Shown here piece after piece: positions 25,321 through 36,269 of a stretch of DNA of 64,000 bases (the stretch's first letter is position 1; every line of letters begins with the position of its first letter). The stretch covers positions 74,828,736 to 74,892,735 of the forward strand of contig OY744604.1 of the NCBI GenBank assembly GCA_963556255.1, read 5' to 3'. The translations under genes and the position numbers were made by a program. This DNA comes from Allolobophora icterica. Taxonomy: Eukaryota > Annelida > Clitellata > Crassiclitellata > Lumbricidae. Below the pieces are notes generated by a model that was not told the origin of the DNA, searched no databases, and saw only the letters and a list, made by a program, of their open reading frames with translations.

Positions 25321-25752
25321 ACATGTGCGCAACTTGTTACAGAGTTAACCTTTATCATCCCAGATACTGAAATTGTTATGTAATCACTTCTGAATTTAGT
25401 TATGATGCAGTTTACAACCTATTTAGGGGCATTCATTAGTCACTTTGACTATAATAAGCACCATGCATTAGTAAAACTGTAACTTTTTCAAAATAATGCA
25501 GATATGCAATGTTCAAAAGTTATGATTCAAAAATATTAAACTTCATTTAACTAAAACAGTTTCAGCAGAATTAGACACTGCAAAGTCGACTGTGTTCCTT
25601 GGTATGGTATGTTTCAACACATAGTTCATGGAGCCGGTTATTGCATTTCCACACTTCTTCCGAGTGTTGCTGCGGCAGTAGGCGCATCTACGTTGTGCTG
25701 TGGACTCGCTGAAATGGTTCAGTCCATCATATTGGAGCAGCGCAAGCACCAG

Positions 25753-25797
25753 TGCCACGTCAACGACTGCTCTTCCAGAGCAGTCGTTGACGTGGCA
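25753..25797. repeat. Perfect 20-bp hairpin with 5-base loop
   Basis: TGCCACGTCAACGACTGCTC is followed by the loop TTCCA and then its exact reverse complement. It is GC-rich compared with its surroundings and sits just upstream of a LINE C-terminal remnant. The role is unknown: it may be a local inverted duplication in the LINE or a cruciform-forming site. Confidence 0.8.
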
Positions 25798-25924
25798 TAC
25801 CCTTCAGCAGGCCTCAAACCACATCGCGTGGAAACATTGGGCTCGTACGGCCTCTCATATTCGCTGGGCTTCTGTTGAGAGGCCAGACACAGTGCTATCG
25901 ATTATCTGATGCACCGCAGTCTAA

Positions 25925-26374
25925 ATGGAGCGGGTACCTAGCGATCAAGGAGCCGTCGGGCCTGACCAGATCCGACGGGAAGAGACTGGACGGCCAGACT
26001 CTAATCCCTTGGAGTGACGGACGCCCTCTGATATGAGACGCGACCGTGGTGGATACGGTGGCCACATCATATCTCCCCGAGACAGCGGTCGCGGCCGGGG
26101 CGCAGCGAAAAGGGGGCCACAAGGAAGCACACTCTTCAAAATTCCAGATGAGATCGCCGTGGAAATACTGGGCCCCACCAATGGAGGAGGTCTCGCCCTC
26201 GTTTCCAAAATCGGCCGCCGGTTGACAAGAACCAATGGCGACGCCCGCGGGACAGACTTCCTCTTCCAGAGCATGTCGATAAAATTTTATCGTTACAATA
26301 CAGTGGCATACCAGGGCACCTTGTCGGAGCTGCCCGGGATTGACGACAGGCGGGCCCATCCAAGCTGGACCTAA
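25925..26374 (+). mobile_element. C-terminal remnant of a non-LTR retrotransposon polyprotein (nuclease-like region)
   Basis: The frame at about 25943-26130 contains IKEPSGLTRSDGKRLDGQTL, then a W-x-DATVVDTVATSYL-type stretch with one stop. After a frameshift, 26033-26374 gives FKIPDEIAVEILGP, GRRLTRTNGDARGTDFLFQS and a short end. The pattern R-x-DGKR-x-DG...D-x-T-V-x-D resembles a restriction-enzyme-like (PD-(D/E)xK) endonuclease at the C-terminus of RT-containing elements. The segment is isolated, without an RT, and GC-rich against an AT-rich background, so it is a 5'-truncated, frameshifted copy. The family assignment is from memory of related invertebrate sequences and is moderate. Confidence 0.5.
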
Positions 26375-26406
26375 CTAAACGTCGTGAAAACAGATTTTAT
26401 TACACT

Positions 26407-26530
26407 AATAATTATAACACAATAATAATGATAAATAAAATAATAATAATAATAATGATAATAATAATAGTAATAATAGGCCTAATAATAATAATAAATA
26501 ATAAAATAATAATAACAGCAACAATCACAA
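26407..26530. repeat. (ATA)n/(AAT)n low-complexity tract
   Basis: A trinucleotide run of AAT/ATA with interruptions. The two ORFs overlapping it on the - strand consist of Ile runs and are not genes. Confidence 0.9.
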
Positions 26531-29004
26531 CTACAATAAATGTAATTGTGAAGTTACAGAATGCAATTTTCAGTAGCAACGCAAAATAATGGTACGTGTA
26601 AGGACAGTGACCCAACGTTCCCAAAGTGGAACACATATGAAATCAGCTACGTTGCTCAGGCATAAAGCGCTACCACTGAAAAATTTGACCATACACAGGC
26701 AAAATAAACACAGTTTATTCAAAATGTACAATAAAAACAATGAATTGTCACGTACATGTAACATACAGTTATTTTCAATATTTAGAAGCATAAATGTCCA
26801 TTTTTATCCGATTTCCACCACAATTATAATTAATGTTTACCAATACAGACTTGAAATCAAAGTAAATAAACACTCCTCCATCGTTGGTCAAGCCAATGAA
26901 TATTTATGAGATGACAAATTATGCCACGACAGAAGGGAAAATTCTGTCGTCTGGGAAGACTGTCTGTATCTCATACATGTTAATATGCGGAATATATGAA
27001 TAGCTTAATTTTTCAGTTCGATATATTGTAATTCAAGATTAGTAGTTATTATTATGCAAATGTAATAAAAAATCCAGGCTTTAAAAAGCTTCTATTTAAA
27101 AACAAACAGCATTTTTAAAGCAAACAATCACTTTAAATCCTACTATAAACTGCACCAACACCTGCAAACAATCCCACTAACAAAACTAAAAACTTTCAAG
27201 TTATTATAAAGTTTAAAAGAGAAAAATAATATACGCAACTTATCTTCTGTAAATATACTACACACAGTACCTTAAAAATCTCAATTACTGAATGCAAATT
27301 TAATAATAATAATAATAATATAATCACAATAACAATAATGACGATAGAAACTATTTCAGCACATTGACATCATAACCCAACACTTTAACACCATTGCCTT
27401 CCAAGGCACCTGATCTTGACGAATTCTAGCCGGCACAGAATTTTTTAGTATTCCTGACAGTTAATTAGTACCTCGAGGCAAAAAATAATAATAGTCATTA
27501 CGCAATTTAAAATTAAAATTCTAATTCACTAGCAGGAACATCTTTAAACGTAAATAACACACTTTACAAAATCCAAATCTGTTACGCATACATTTAAAAA
27601 ATATAATATTGCAACCATTCAAAATCTGCAATATTCTGAAATATCGTCGACTTTTGGGTTTAAAGTTCCTTCTTTTTCTTTCAACTTGATGTAACCCTAT
27701 TGCTTCGATCAGTTTTTATTCGAAATAAGCATCTGAAAGTAACAAAATAAATATTCACGTAAAAGAAAATTCAGCAGTTAGCAAGGAAGCTTTAATCCAC
27801 TAAAAGTGCAACAGTGGATGGGTTTATGTTAGTAATTAGAACACGACCAGTCAAAAACAGAAAACAGAAAGTTCTGTACACTGACATGAATGTCTGTTAA
27901 GCTTCTGTATTATGACACGAATAGCAACTGCAATTAGAAATTTATATAGCACAAGTCAACAGTCAACCCCGACCTAAAACAAAGAAATCACGATTGAAGA
28001 AAATGGTCCTCAAGCGCTTGTGGAAAAGAGATGGAGAGAGGTCAAGTAGTTCGTGTTGTTGGGCAACTTACTTCACGAAAATGAGCCAACCATAGAGGAA
28101 CTTCTATACTGGTGAGGTCTGGGCTTATGAAATAACCAAGCTGCCTTGCATTGCAGAGCGGAGAAATCTTTGACCAAATGTGGAAGATCTTGAGACACAG
28201 AGCTCTTTAAGACGGAGCACTGCCTGCTTGCCAATTACCCACAAGCAATACAGTCTTGAACTCATGCCATTTTATATAGGTGACTAGTGGAGATCTTCCC
28301 ACATGAACTCTATATGATAAAACTAGGTACGCCACCGATCAGTTGAGCCACAGCATCAAACCTGATTGGAGCCGATTTATGCAGGAATGAATTAGCTTCG
28401 CATAAATGGCATTGCCACAGTCAACTCTAGAGCACATGAATGCATGCATCAGGGGCCGTTGGGCTTCAGTTGTAAGTGAACGGCATATACTGTGAATCTG
28501 CTGCATATGGTAAGAGCATGCTTGACATTATTTAATGTAATCACAGACTTATATAGTGTCTCTCAACAAACACTCACTCATCAGAGGCACACTCGACCTA
28601 AAGATGGAAAACCAGGATTGAACAAAATGGTCTTCAAGCGCTTACGGAACAGAGGTAAAGAAAAACCAAGAAGCTCATGTCGTAAGATTCTGCAAGTTGT
28701 ACTTGTAAATTCTTCACATGCTCTGACAGTAATGCCCTGTCCGAGGTCAACCCAGTTACCATACAGTGGTTAAGAGACAGTTACAAGGGATGCAATGCAA
28801 TAGATTAGGCAAGAAGAGTTTGGCAATATGTCCATGAATTTAGTTTTCTCAGAGTTCAGCCAGAGATTGTTGGACAACATCCAGGGATTCCAGGCACCAG
28901 GCGTCTCATATGTCTGAATCATTTTATTCATCATGTGTTGATGTCATGTGCATACTGATGTGCTGCACAAAAGAAAGAATTAGGGTCAAATCAGCCGTGT
29001 AGAG
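26531..29004. other. Gene-poor, repeat-derived interval
   Basis: I find no credible gene. The interval holds the third copy of the AT-rich segments (about 27060-27640) and a duplicated motif around 'aatggt.cttcaagcgctt' at 28000-28060 and 28625-28690. There is also text around 28370-28460 and 28840-28960 that reads like the antisense of LINE ORFs but too decayed to align by eye. The ORF at 28492-28773 overlaps this duplicated motif and is unsupported. Confidence 0.4.
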
Positions 29005-29654
29005 TAGGGTGTCCCCCAAAATATTTTTTTGAAAATCTTAGGTCTCCCCAGTCAAAAAGTTTCTTTGTGAGATGATGTTTTTGTAAAATTTACAATATTT
29101 TTAGATAATGTTTAGGGGTCCTGTTTTCATATAAAATGCTTGTCTTGCGCACATGTTTCAATCTATGATATAGCCAGGCTATATCATTCACACTGCATAT
29201 ATTTTATCGCGTTTGTACAAAATATGATATGTACTATTATGTAGTTGCTCAAAAATCTAATACTCTATTGTACTCAGATGGGTGTTAGCAGTAAAGTGAT
29301 GTAGAAACTTGACAAAAAAACGGCATCCACTGACTTCCACATATTATTAGAGTTTGGAATAATCTGTTACTATTATTAACTATGCCTTAGTATAGTAAAT
29401 AAAAAATGGTATGCTTTGACATGATACAAAATACAAGATATTCACACATTTAGTCCAATCAGCAGTTCACTACATCTGATGAAGCGAGTCACGGTTGAAA
29501 TTTGGGAAAAGTCCTTTCTATGTTTTTCAACAACTTGCAGTGGGAACTGCTTCTGATCTTCATTTGTTGTTGTTTCGTTAAATGCCTGTATCAAAGTTAC
29601 ACCAGCTCTGCACAGTCAATGATGCATGTCAAGTTGTTCACAATTATAACAGCT

Positions 29655-30390
29655 TCATTGCACTATTTCAAGGATGGCCAACTTGCAGCAGGACTCTTGA
29701 CAAAAACTGTCGTCAATGCCGGTATACTGTAAGAAACTTCGACAAATAGGCAGATCTGCTAAAGATTTTGGAAGAGACTTGACTAAATGCGATCCCCGTT
29801 CGGAGGTCATGTTCGGATTACTGAGTTTGCTTTCTCGTCTGGTGTTAAAAGATTTGAGAACAGTGCAGACTTGCAACTCTGGACTCAAGTACCACAAATA
29901 GCATTGCAATGCTTTAAGTTCAGTATTGCTGAGACCAGGATCGTTGTATGCTTGTAATCTCCTAATTAACAGGATGTCATTAAATGAAGCATTAGCTGCA
30001 GATCAGGCAATAAACCAGAATTGAATGCACACTGATACAACAAAATTGTCAAGCAGATTACAGTCTCATTCCCATCATACAGCAACTCAATTTTCATTTA
30101 ATGGCCTTGGCCATCCAACGTGCTCTATGAAGAGCACCAGACTTGGGTATACCAGTGGTGTTTGGACAGTTTGGTGCATCCAGCCATACCATCAATGCGG
30201 CAAGGCTAAGGAATTCACGGTAGTCCTCCCGAGGGTGAAAATTTGTGAGCTGATCTGATGAGAACGTTTTAAAAACGTCCACGGCTACCGATATCTTCGG
30301 GATATGTTGCTGTTCATTGTTTAGTTTGGACCAGTTTTCACAAAACCTCTTGAAAAACAGAATATCTGGCCAATAGATGGTCCAAGACAT
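29655..30390 (-). pseudogene. Decayed transposase-like ORF of an invertebrate repeat family
   Basis: Read leftward, 30390-30094 contains an aromatic N-terminal segment, then FHPREDYREFLSLAALMVWL and PKSGALHRARWMAKAIK. A frame at 29909-29655 contains CYLWYLSPELQVCTVLKSFN and GSHLVKSLPKSLADLP. The DYREFL and PGA-H-ARWMAKAI blocks recur, as I recall it, in ORFs of repetitive elements in invertebrate genomes, but I cannot name a Pfam family. Frames are broken. It lies within the TIR-bounded element 29005-33181 and is probably its former transposase. Confidence 0.45.
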
Positions 30391-30394
30391 GTAA

Positions 30395-30476
30395 AAAAGG
30401 GGGAACGGACATTATCCCCCCGGACAGAATCCCCCGATTTTAGCTAGGACATTATCCCCCCGGACACAATCCCCCA
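30395..30476. repeat. C-rich duplicated motif resembling MULE-type terminal repeats
   Basis: The words GGACATTATCCCCCCGGACA and GAATCCCCC occur twice in tandem. The design (short 'ggaca.aatccccc' words repeated head to tail) is like the terminal words of the MULE at 12704 but differs in sequence. No inverted partner is found in the window, so this is perhaps a solo terminus. Confidence 0.35.
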
Positions 30477-30674
30477 TCTGTGTAATAAGCCTATTTCTAC
30501 ATTTGATTGATAAACCTTAATAGCCCTGTTGGCCTAGTGTCAGCTTGTTAATGTTGTAAAGGTATAGACTAAAGACTTGTTAGTGTCATTCAGATGTAAA
30601 AATAATACTGGTTAGTCGCCTAGTTCTTAACTTAAGGCTTGTTAACCCCTTCGCTGCGACGGCCTTGTAATCCC

Positions 30675-30925
30675 GTGTGCGTCATGTATGTATGCTTGTA
30701 TGTATGTATGCATGTATGTATTTATGTATGGATGTATGTACGTATGTATGCATGTATGTATATATGTATGCATGTATGTATGCATGTATGTATGTATTTA
30801 TGTATGTATGCATGCATGTATGTATTTATGTATGGATGGATGGTTGTATGTACGTATGAGTGTGTGTATGTATTTATGTGTTTATGTATGTATGTATTTA
30901 TGTATGTATATATGTATGTATTGTG
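30675..30925. repeat. (TATG)n microsatellite
   Basis: A long run of TATG with TGTA/TTTA variants. All overlapping ORFs (Met-Tyr-Val-Cys repeats on +, His-Thr-Tyr-Ile repeats on -) are translations of the microsatellite. Confidence 0.95.
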
Positions 30926-31567
30926 GCGAACTTGCACTTCCCAGTACCCCCACTTCTTGAGTCAGTGTGGCGGAAATGCTACTCCTCTCTCGCCGGGGTA
31001 TATCTCTATACCGTATACTTCCAAGGCCAGCCGAGTGGTTAAGAAGGCCCTGGACGTATGTGCGTAGATAAGGCCTCCGATGTCGTCGAAGGACTTACGA
31101 GTTACCCGCAACTGATCGACAGCAAATCATAAGACCGAATAACGATTGAAGACTTGTATTATATCCACGATAATCAACACAATAATCGATATTTCCAATT
31201 GAAACAAATACACTTGTCGTGTCTAGAATTTATATCCGTATATTCCACAGAACGATCGCTTTACAACTCGTAATACGCAATCAAATACCGCAAGAAATAT
31301 CTCAACGACGACTAATCACCTGCTTCTATATCCACGTTTACTCCAAAGATGCCCCACCGTCGGATAAGAACTGTCGCCGCTCGCAATTTCGGACTCTCTC
31401 TCTCTCTCACTGACTGCGACTCTTCTCTCCCGAGGACTGACGACGACGACTCTTCTCTCGGCAACTCACTGCGATCGACTGTCTGCCACTGTGTGACTCT
31501 GTCGCCTTTTATACTTTTCTGAGGGGCCCCAGCGCGCGAAAACCCCTCCCTCACTACCTCCCTCCGG

Positions 31568-32088
31568 GAGTTCATCGTAGGCCACTAGGTCGCATCGACC
31601 AAGTCTTCGGCTGGGCATCAGTGCCCCAGGGATACGCTAAAGAGCGTCGAGGTCCCTCCCTGAATTCATCGAAGGGACTAGGCCACATCGGCCAAGTCTT
31701 CGGCTGGGCATCAGTGCCCCAGGGAGACACTAAAGGGCGTCAAGGCCCTCTGGTTTTGCGCGCCTCAATCGCTACCCCCTCCTTGAGTTCGTCGAAGGCA
31801 CTAGGCCACATCGGCCAAGTCTTCGGCTGGGCATCTGTGCCCCAGGGAGACACTAAAGGGCGTCAAGGCCCTCTGGTTTTGCGCGCCTCAATCGCTACCC
31901 CCTCCTTGAGTTCGTCGAAGGCACTAGGCCACATCGGCCAAGTCTTCGGCTGGGCATCAGTGCCCCGGGGATACGCTAAAGAGCGTCGAGGTCCCCCCTG
32001 AATTCATCGAAGGGACTAGGCCACATCGGCCAAGTCTTCGGCTGGGCATCAGTGCCCCAGGGAGACCTCAAAGGCGACGAGATCCCTT
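31568..32088. repeat. GC-rich minisatellite, about 65- and 120-bp units
   Basis: Units begin 'ggccacatcggccaagtctt' and continue 'cggctgggcatcagtgcccc'. Long units add 'ctctggttttgcgcgcctca'. There are five copies of the core, two of them in the longer form. The 126-codon ORF over it repeats with the DNA and is not taken as a gene. Confidence 0.85.
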
Positions 32089-32367
32089 TCCGTTGAATTA
32101 GTTGAATTGAATTTTCACTGTATCAGGGTCAGCGATGGAGGCCGATCTCCCCCCCCCCCAATTTCGCTACATCCTCGGCGGACCAGGGCGAGAGGATGTC
32201 CCCATCCTCGATTGCAACACCCAAAAGAAAAATCATGTCACATCGAAACTTAACTACAAAAAGACTAATCGCAACTGTGAACATTTAACACACGAAGGCG
32301 CAGGGCACTGGGCCGCATCGGGCGCAGGGCACTGGGCCGCATCGGAACCTGCTCTTCGCTATCAAAA

Positions 32368-32540
32368 GCAATGTATATATGTATGTATATATGTATGTAT
32401 GTATATATGTATGTATATATGTATATATGCATGTATATATGTATATATGTAGGTATATATGTATATATGTATATTATGCATGTATGTATATATGTTTGTA
32501 TGTATATTATGCATGTATGTAAATATGCATGTATGATATA
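32368..32540. repeat. (TATA/TATG)n microsatellite
   Basis: A run of TATATG/TATGTA words. ORFs on both strands are by-products. Confidence 0.95.
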
Positions 32541-32566
32541 TATCTGTGAAATATAGGTTATTATTT

Positions 32567-33025
32567 GCCCCTCAATGTACGATGGTATGACAGCGACCAT
32601 AGTGGCAAGGATGACACATGCTACGCCCGGTTGGTGGGGCTTTGTGGGGCAGGAGGGGCGCGAGAAACTGCAAGTAATATTTATGAGATTAATTAGAACT
32701 GGCTACTTTCCTGTGGACTACTCTAGCTATGAACAGTTGATCCAATCTGCTGACCATAAGCTTTTCACGGCCGTCCTTGAGTGTCCAGCACATATACTCC
32801 ATGCCTTTTACCTCCTCTCAAGCACACTGGTTATGCTCTACGACTCCGCGTTCATGATCGTGTTCTCCATTTGCAGACAGTTTAGCTCACAAATCTTTCA
32901 TTACCAGGATGATTTACACTGAAATTTAGGCCATATATATAACTTTAACACTGGACACGATTAACATGTGTAAAATAAACTGCGGTTGGCAGTTGGATTA
33001 ATAAAGGATAAACTTACTTACTTAT
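32567..33025 (+). mobile_element. 3' end of a Jockey/CR1-type LINE
   Basis: The ORF at 32575-32922 (MYDGMTATIVARMTHA..., WWGFVGQEGREKLQVIF, LIRTGYFPVDY, EQLIQSADHKLFTAV) matches the C-terminal part of the LINE at 8415-9860 segment by segment. The 3' tail 'ggattaataaaggataaact' with (ttac)n at 33005-33025 is the same as in those copies, here on the + strand. It is strongly 5'-truncated and nested in the hAT-like element. Confidence 0.8.
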
Positions 33026-33329
33026 GATATCTTAGAGCCTTTTGGGGACTCCTAAATGTTCTCCAAAAAAGTGAAATTTTTTCTTTTAAAATATTTTCCA
33101 CCAATGAAACCTTTTTAGCTGACGAGACCTTGCATTTTCCATAATAAACTTTTTTGGGACACACTTTTTTTGGACACCCTACTGTAGAGGATATAGAGCA
33201 AAGGTCTTAGATAGAACCTTCAGAGAAAACAAGGGTGACCAAACTCAGTCGCAACTTTAAAATCATCACAGTTTTTGAAAACATTGAATTAAAATATATA
33301 TTCTATATGAAAATCCCTGAGCCCATCCA

Positions 33330-33665
33330 CTTCAAGTCCTATCACAACCAAAGTGACTTAATTCATCGCCCTCACTCTGCTGATGCTCTTCGTCCTCTTC
33401 GTTCATCTGACCGTTTGGACCTCCTCGTTCCCCGTGTCAGATCTTCTCTGGCTGAATCTAGGTCTTTTGCCTCCATTGGCCCTGCTCTTTGGAATGAGCT
33501 TCCTCCGTTCGTTCGTTCTTCTATTCTCTCAGGTAACGTCTCTTCCTCTTTTACCTTTCTTAAAACTTGCTTTTTCTCTCGGGGTCTCTCGCACTTTAAG
33601 CGCTTCTGAATGGCCCTCCCGCTAGAAGCGCTTTATAAATATCCAAATACAATACAATACACTAA
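33330..33665 (+). mobile_element. L2-type LINE, C-terminus and 3' tail
   Basis: The frame 33235-33609 contains ALRPLRSSDRLDLLVPRVRS, ASIGPALWNELPPFVRSS and FLKTCFFSRGLSHFKRF, the standard L2 C-terminal order. A tail of 'gcgctttataaatatccaaa' and (taca)n follows. The last part of the coding frame is intact, so this may be one of the younger LINE insertions here. Confidence 0.8.
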
Positions 33666-33966
33666 AAAGTACCTTTACCAACTTTACACAATCCAGAAAC
33701 CCCACTCTACCCGATTATTCTTAATTCTTCTGTCCCCCAGTCACTACCCGCATCAAGTTCTCCAACCGATCCATATTCCACACTGCACCTCAGCGCTGCA
33801 ACAATCTTCACTCTGAGTTCTGCAAATTCTCAGTCCTTACACCAATACTGCTGCACTATTCTCTGTTGCACGCTCCTCTACTTATCACTCCACCTTCCAA
33901 GTTTTCTCATCATAAACTAAACCCACCTTAACAGGTCCTCTGCCTCCTCTTCTCTAGTCTCTATAG

Positions 33967-34741
33967 CAGGGGTTCCCAACCTTCTCTATGCATCACACCC
34001 CATGGAAATATTTGATTAGCGCTCGCACCCCCTACAAAAGTCATATCACATTTGAATACGACTAAGTCACATTTCTATTTTTTAACCACACACTGAACCA
34101 CATGCACTCATACAGTACTGTGGGTGAACAAACTGAACCAAAAAATGAGCTTTTAACTCGGTGCATAAAATGCTCATATAAATTGATAATGCTACAAATA
34201 ATGCACTGGTGTTTTTGCAAATCATCATTTCCTGTTGTGCAAGTGAAACCAAAACGCACATAGCCTACTCATCATTCCATTTCCTTCTTTTTGACATGAT
34301 GAAAAATGAAGGGTTAATCTGTGAACCAGCAAGAGAGAAATATGAGCTAATTTACCTGTTCATAAAGCTCGTTTTGAGAAATTTTGCCTGCTCATTGCTT
34401 CTTTCAAAATGTAATGTCATTATGACATTGCACTCAAAACAAAAATAATGACCTACGAATGCCAGCACACTGCAAGACTCCGGTTGCACTACGATACAAA
34501 TACTGCTCATTAAGTATACACACATGCACACACTTATTACATTTAGGCCTATTAATATCAAGTTCTCTTATAATAAAATAAATGTGACCTCACCTTTGTA
34601 ACTAGTTAATTTCGTGACATTTGTATAAACATGATGGATTTTCTATCAGCCGATAAAAAGTTTACCTACTCTTTCTCGCACCCCCTGAAATGCCATCTCG
34701 CACCCCCTGGGGGTGCGGGCACCCCTGGTTGGGAACCCCTG
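33967..34741. mobile_element. hAT non-autonomous element, 775 bp
   Basis: The terminal inverted repeats CAGGGGTTCCCAACC and GGTTGGGAACCCCTG are perfect, with further pairing of 'caccccctg' subterminal words. The flanking 8-bp direct repeat CTCTATAG is at 33959-33966 and 34742-34749. A related copy of the host repeat at 36340-36385 (inverted) has one CTCTATAG and no insert, giving an empty site. No transposase frame is seen. Confidence 0.92.
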
Positions 34742-34870
34742 CTCTATAGCAACCAGACTCGAACCTCCACACGACATGACGTAGCACTCATAAATAAGCT
34801 GGTACCCTGCGCTCAGCTTTCGAGTAGCATTTTAGAAATTTGGAGTTTATAGTTAGGATGCAATACCTTT
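34742..34870 (+). repeat. LINE-tail repeat, inverted copy at 36270-36390
   Basis: The segment 'caaccagactcgaacctcca' to 'gagtagcattttagaaattt' is repeated in reverse complement near 36270-36370 and, more diverged, at 43560-43640 in direct orientation. The 'tgcgctcagctttcgagtag' word is typical of the LINE 3' tails in this window. Confidence 0.6.
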
Positions 34871-35329
34871 TTTACTAGTCATAGTAATAGTAAGCTATTT
34901 ATTGACACAACATCATCACCGTAATATCACAATAACAACAGTGAGTACAAACTCATAAAACTTCCGGTAATGATGCCGGAGTCAAAAGGTCAATCCAAAA
35001 GGGTCGTATTGACCCGCTGATGTTGGATTGCCTCTTTCCGGATAATATCTGGCAGTATTAACAGTGCCGAAATGAAATGTACTAAATAAGTGTATAGTAC
35101 GAAAAACTGTAACGGATTAAACATGACAAAAACAAACATTAAACACTAAACATAGTGTACGTTTTTAAACACAGCAATCAAACAGACTAAGTTTTTCTTA
35201 AATAATGGTAGTTTAATACACAGAGCTTTAATACTAACAACAGCTTTCATGAGGCGAGTCAGAATTCTCTGACAAATAGGCCATCAAACTATTTTAACGA
35301 AGTTTTTTGATTGCTGGACATTTACCTAC
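34871..35329. other. No gene recognised
   Basis: AT-rich sequence without a convincing ORF, RNA gene or repeat match, apart from short scattered words shared with the LINE tails. Confidence 0.4.
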
Positions 35330-35610
35330 TTTCTGGAACTCCCTCTTCCTGTGTCAGTGGTGTCTATTCAGTCGCTTGTGTTATTTCACTTTCAACTTAA
35401 AACTTCCTCTTTCAAATTGCTTATCCACCATAGGCTGCCTCTCTGTCTTAGTGGACTGATCTTCTGGATATTGACCTGGTTTTGATGTGCCATCGATTGA
35501 TGCCTTGTGCATAATAAACACCGGCACAATAGGAATTTACTAATTACAATTATAACTAATGCATAATAATAAAAATAAAAAGAATAAAAAAAATAAAAAA
35601 TAAAAATAAA
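35330..35610 (+). mobile_element. L2-type LINE 3' end, with copies at 36050-36200 (-) and 37705-37960 (+)
   Basis: The stretch 'aactccctcttcctgtgtca' through 'cttcctctttcaaattgctt' and 'gcctctctgtcttagtgga' encodes a worn FWNSLPL...LK-type C-terminus and continues into a shared 3' UTR. The two other copies share the same text, one inverted. All are 5'-truncated fragments. Confidence 0.6.
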
Positions 35611-36269
35611 GTGAAGCATATGTCAACTTGGCTCAATTGAAACAAGAACACATATTGGCTTCAATGTACCACTACTTCAGTTTTGGAGAGTGTGGCGCCT
35701 TCAAGGGAGGTTCCAATGAACCAACAACAAAATCCAGTAATTAAACTGAGAAACTCTTACAACTAATTCACTGACTTTCACTTAGAGATTGTTATTGTCC
35801 CGCTAATTAGTAATTTCCTTGGGCTTGACCTCCTCACTCTCCCTCGTGTCCAGTTCCGCAACTGCCTAAAAACCTGTGAAGATACTGATCCGGGTCAGGA
35901 GCTCCTCTTATTTAGAGTGGCGCTATATAAACTCGCGATTACAGTTACAATTGCGCCTGTGTCTAATTACAATTACAATTGTGCCAGTGTCTAATGCATA
36001 CAGCATAAACCGTGATCGTTTTGAGTTCAATGACGAGTGCATGGCACACCAAAACCAAGCCACAATCAGTCCAATCCAGAAGATCAGTTCGTAAGACAGA
36101 GAGGCAGCCTATGGTGGATAAGCAGTTTGAAAGAGGTGAGTTTTAAGTCGAGAACGAAATGACACAAGCGACTGAGAAGAGTGCACAGACACAGGCAGAG
36201 TTCCAAAAAGTAGGTCCAGCAACCGAAAAGCTCATTCACCAAGAACAGTTCTTGATTTACTGAGGTCAA

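Larger units (their letters stand above)
29005..33181. mobile_element. hAT-like element, 4.2 kb, heavily nested
   Basis: The left end TAGGGTGTCCCCCAAAA and the right end (complement TAGGGTGTCCAAAAAAAG) form inverted termini. They are flanked by GTGTAGAG at 28997-29004 and CTGTAGAG at 33182-33189, an 8-bp duplication with one mismatch. It contains a leftward transposase-like pseudogene (29655-30390), microsatellites, a minisatellite and the 3' end of a LINE. Terminal sequence and TSD length suggest hAT. The transposase remnant could not be placed in a named family. Confidence 0.6.

Noticed and set aside
25543..25758. - strand ORF with CxxC...C pattern (RRCAYCRSNTRKKCG), possible piggyBac-type C-terminal domain
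   Set aside because: Too short, with no supporting transposase sequence and overlap with a hairpin.
26570..26909. Two overlapping ORFs of 73 and 106 codons
   Set aside because: No similarity recognised; composition as expected for AT-rich noncoding DNA.
28492..28773. 93-codon + ORF
   Set aside because: Part of it is a repeat also present at 28000-28060, and no domain is visible.
30677..30960. Several ORFs of 60-142 codons on both strands
   Set aside because: They translate the (TATG)n microsatellite.
31621..32001. 126-codon ORF with three near-identical repeats
   Set aside because: It follows the minisatellite units, which happen to be a multiple of three long. No independent support.
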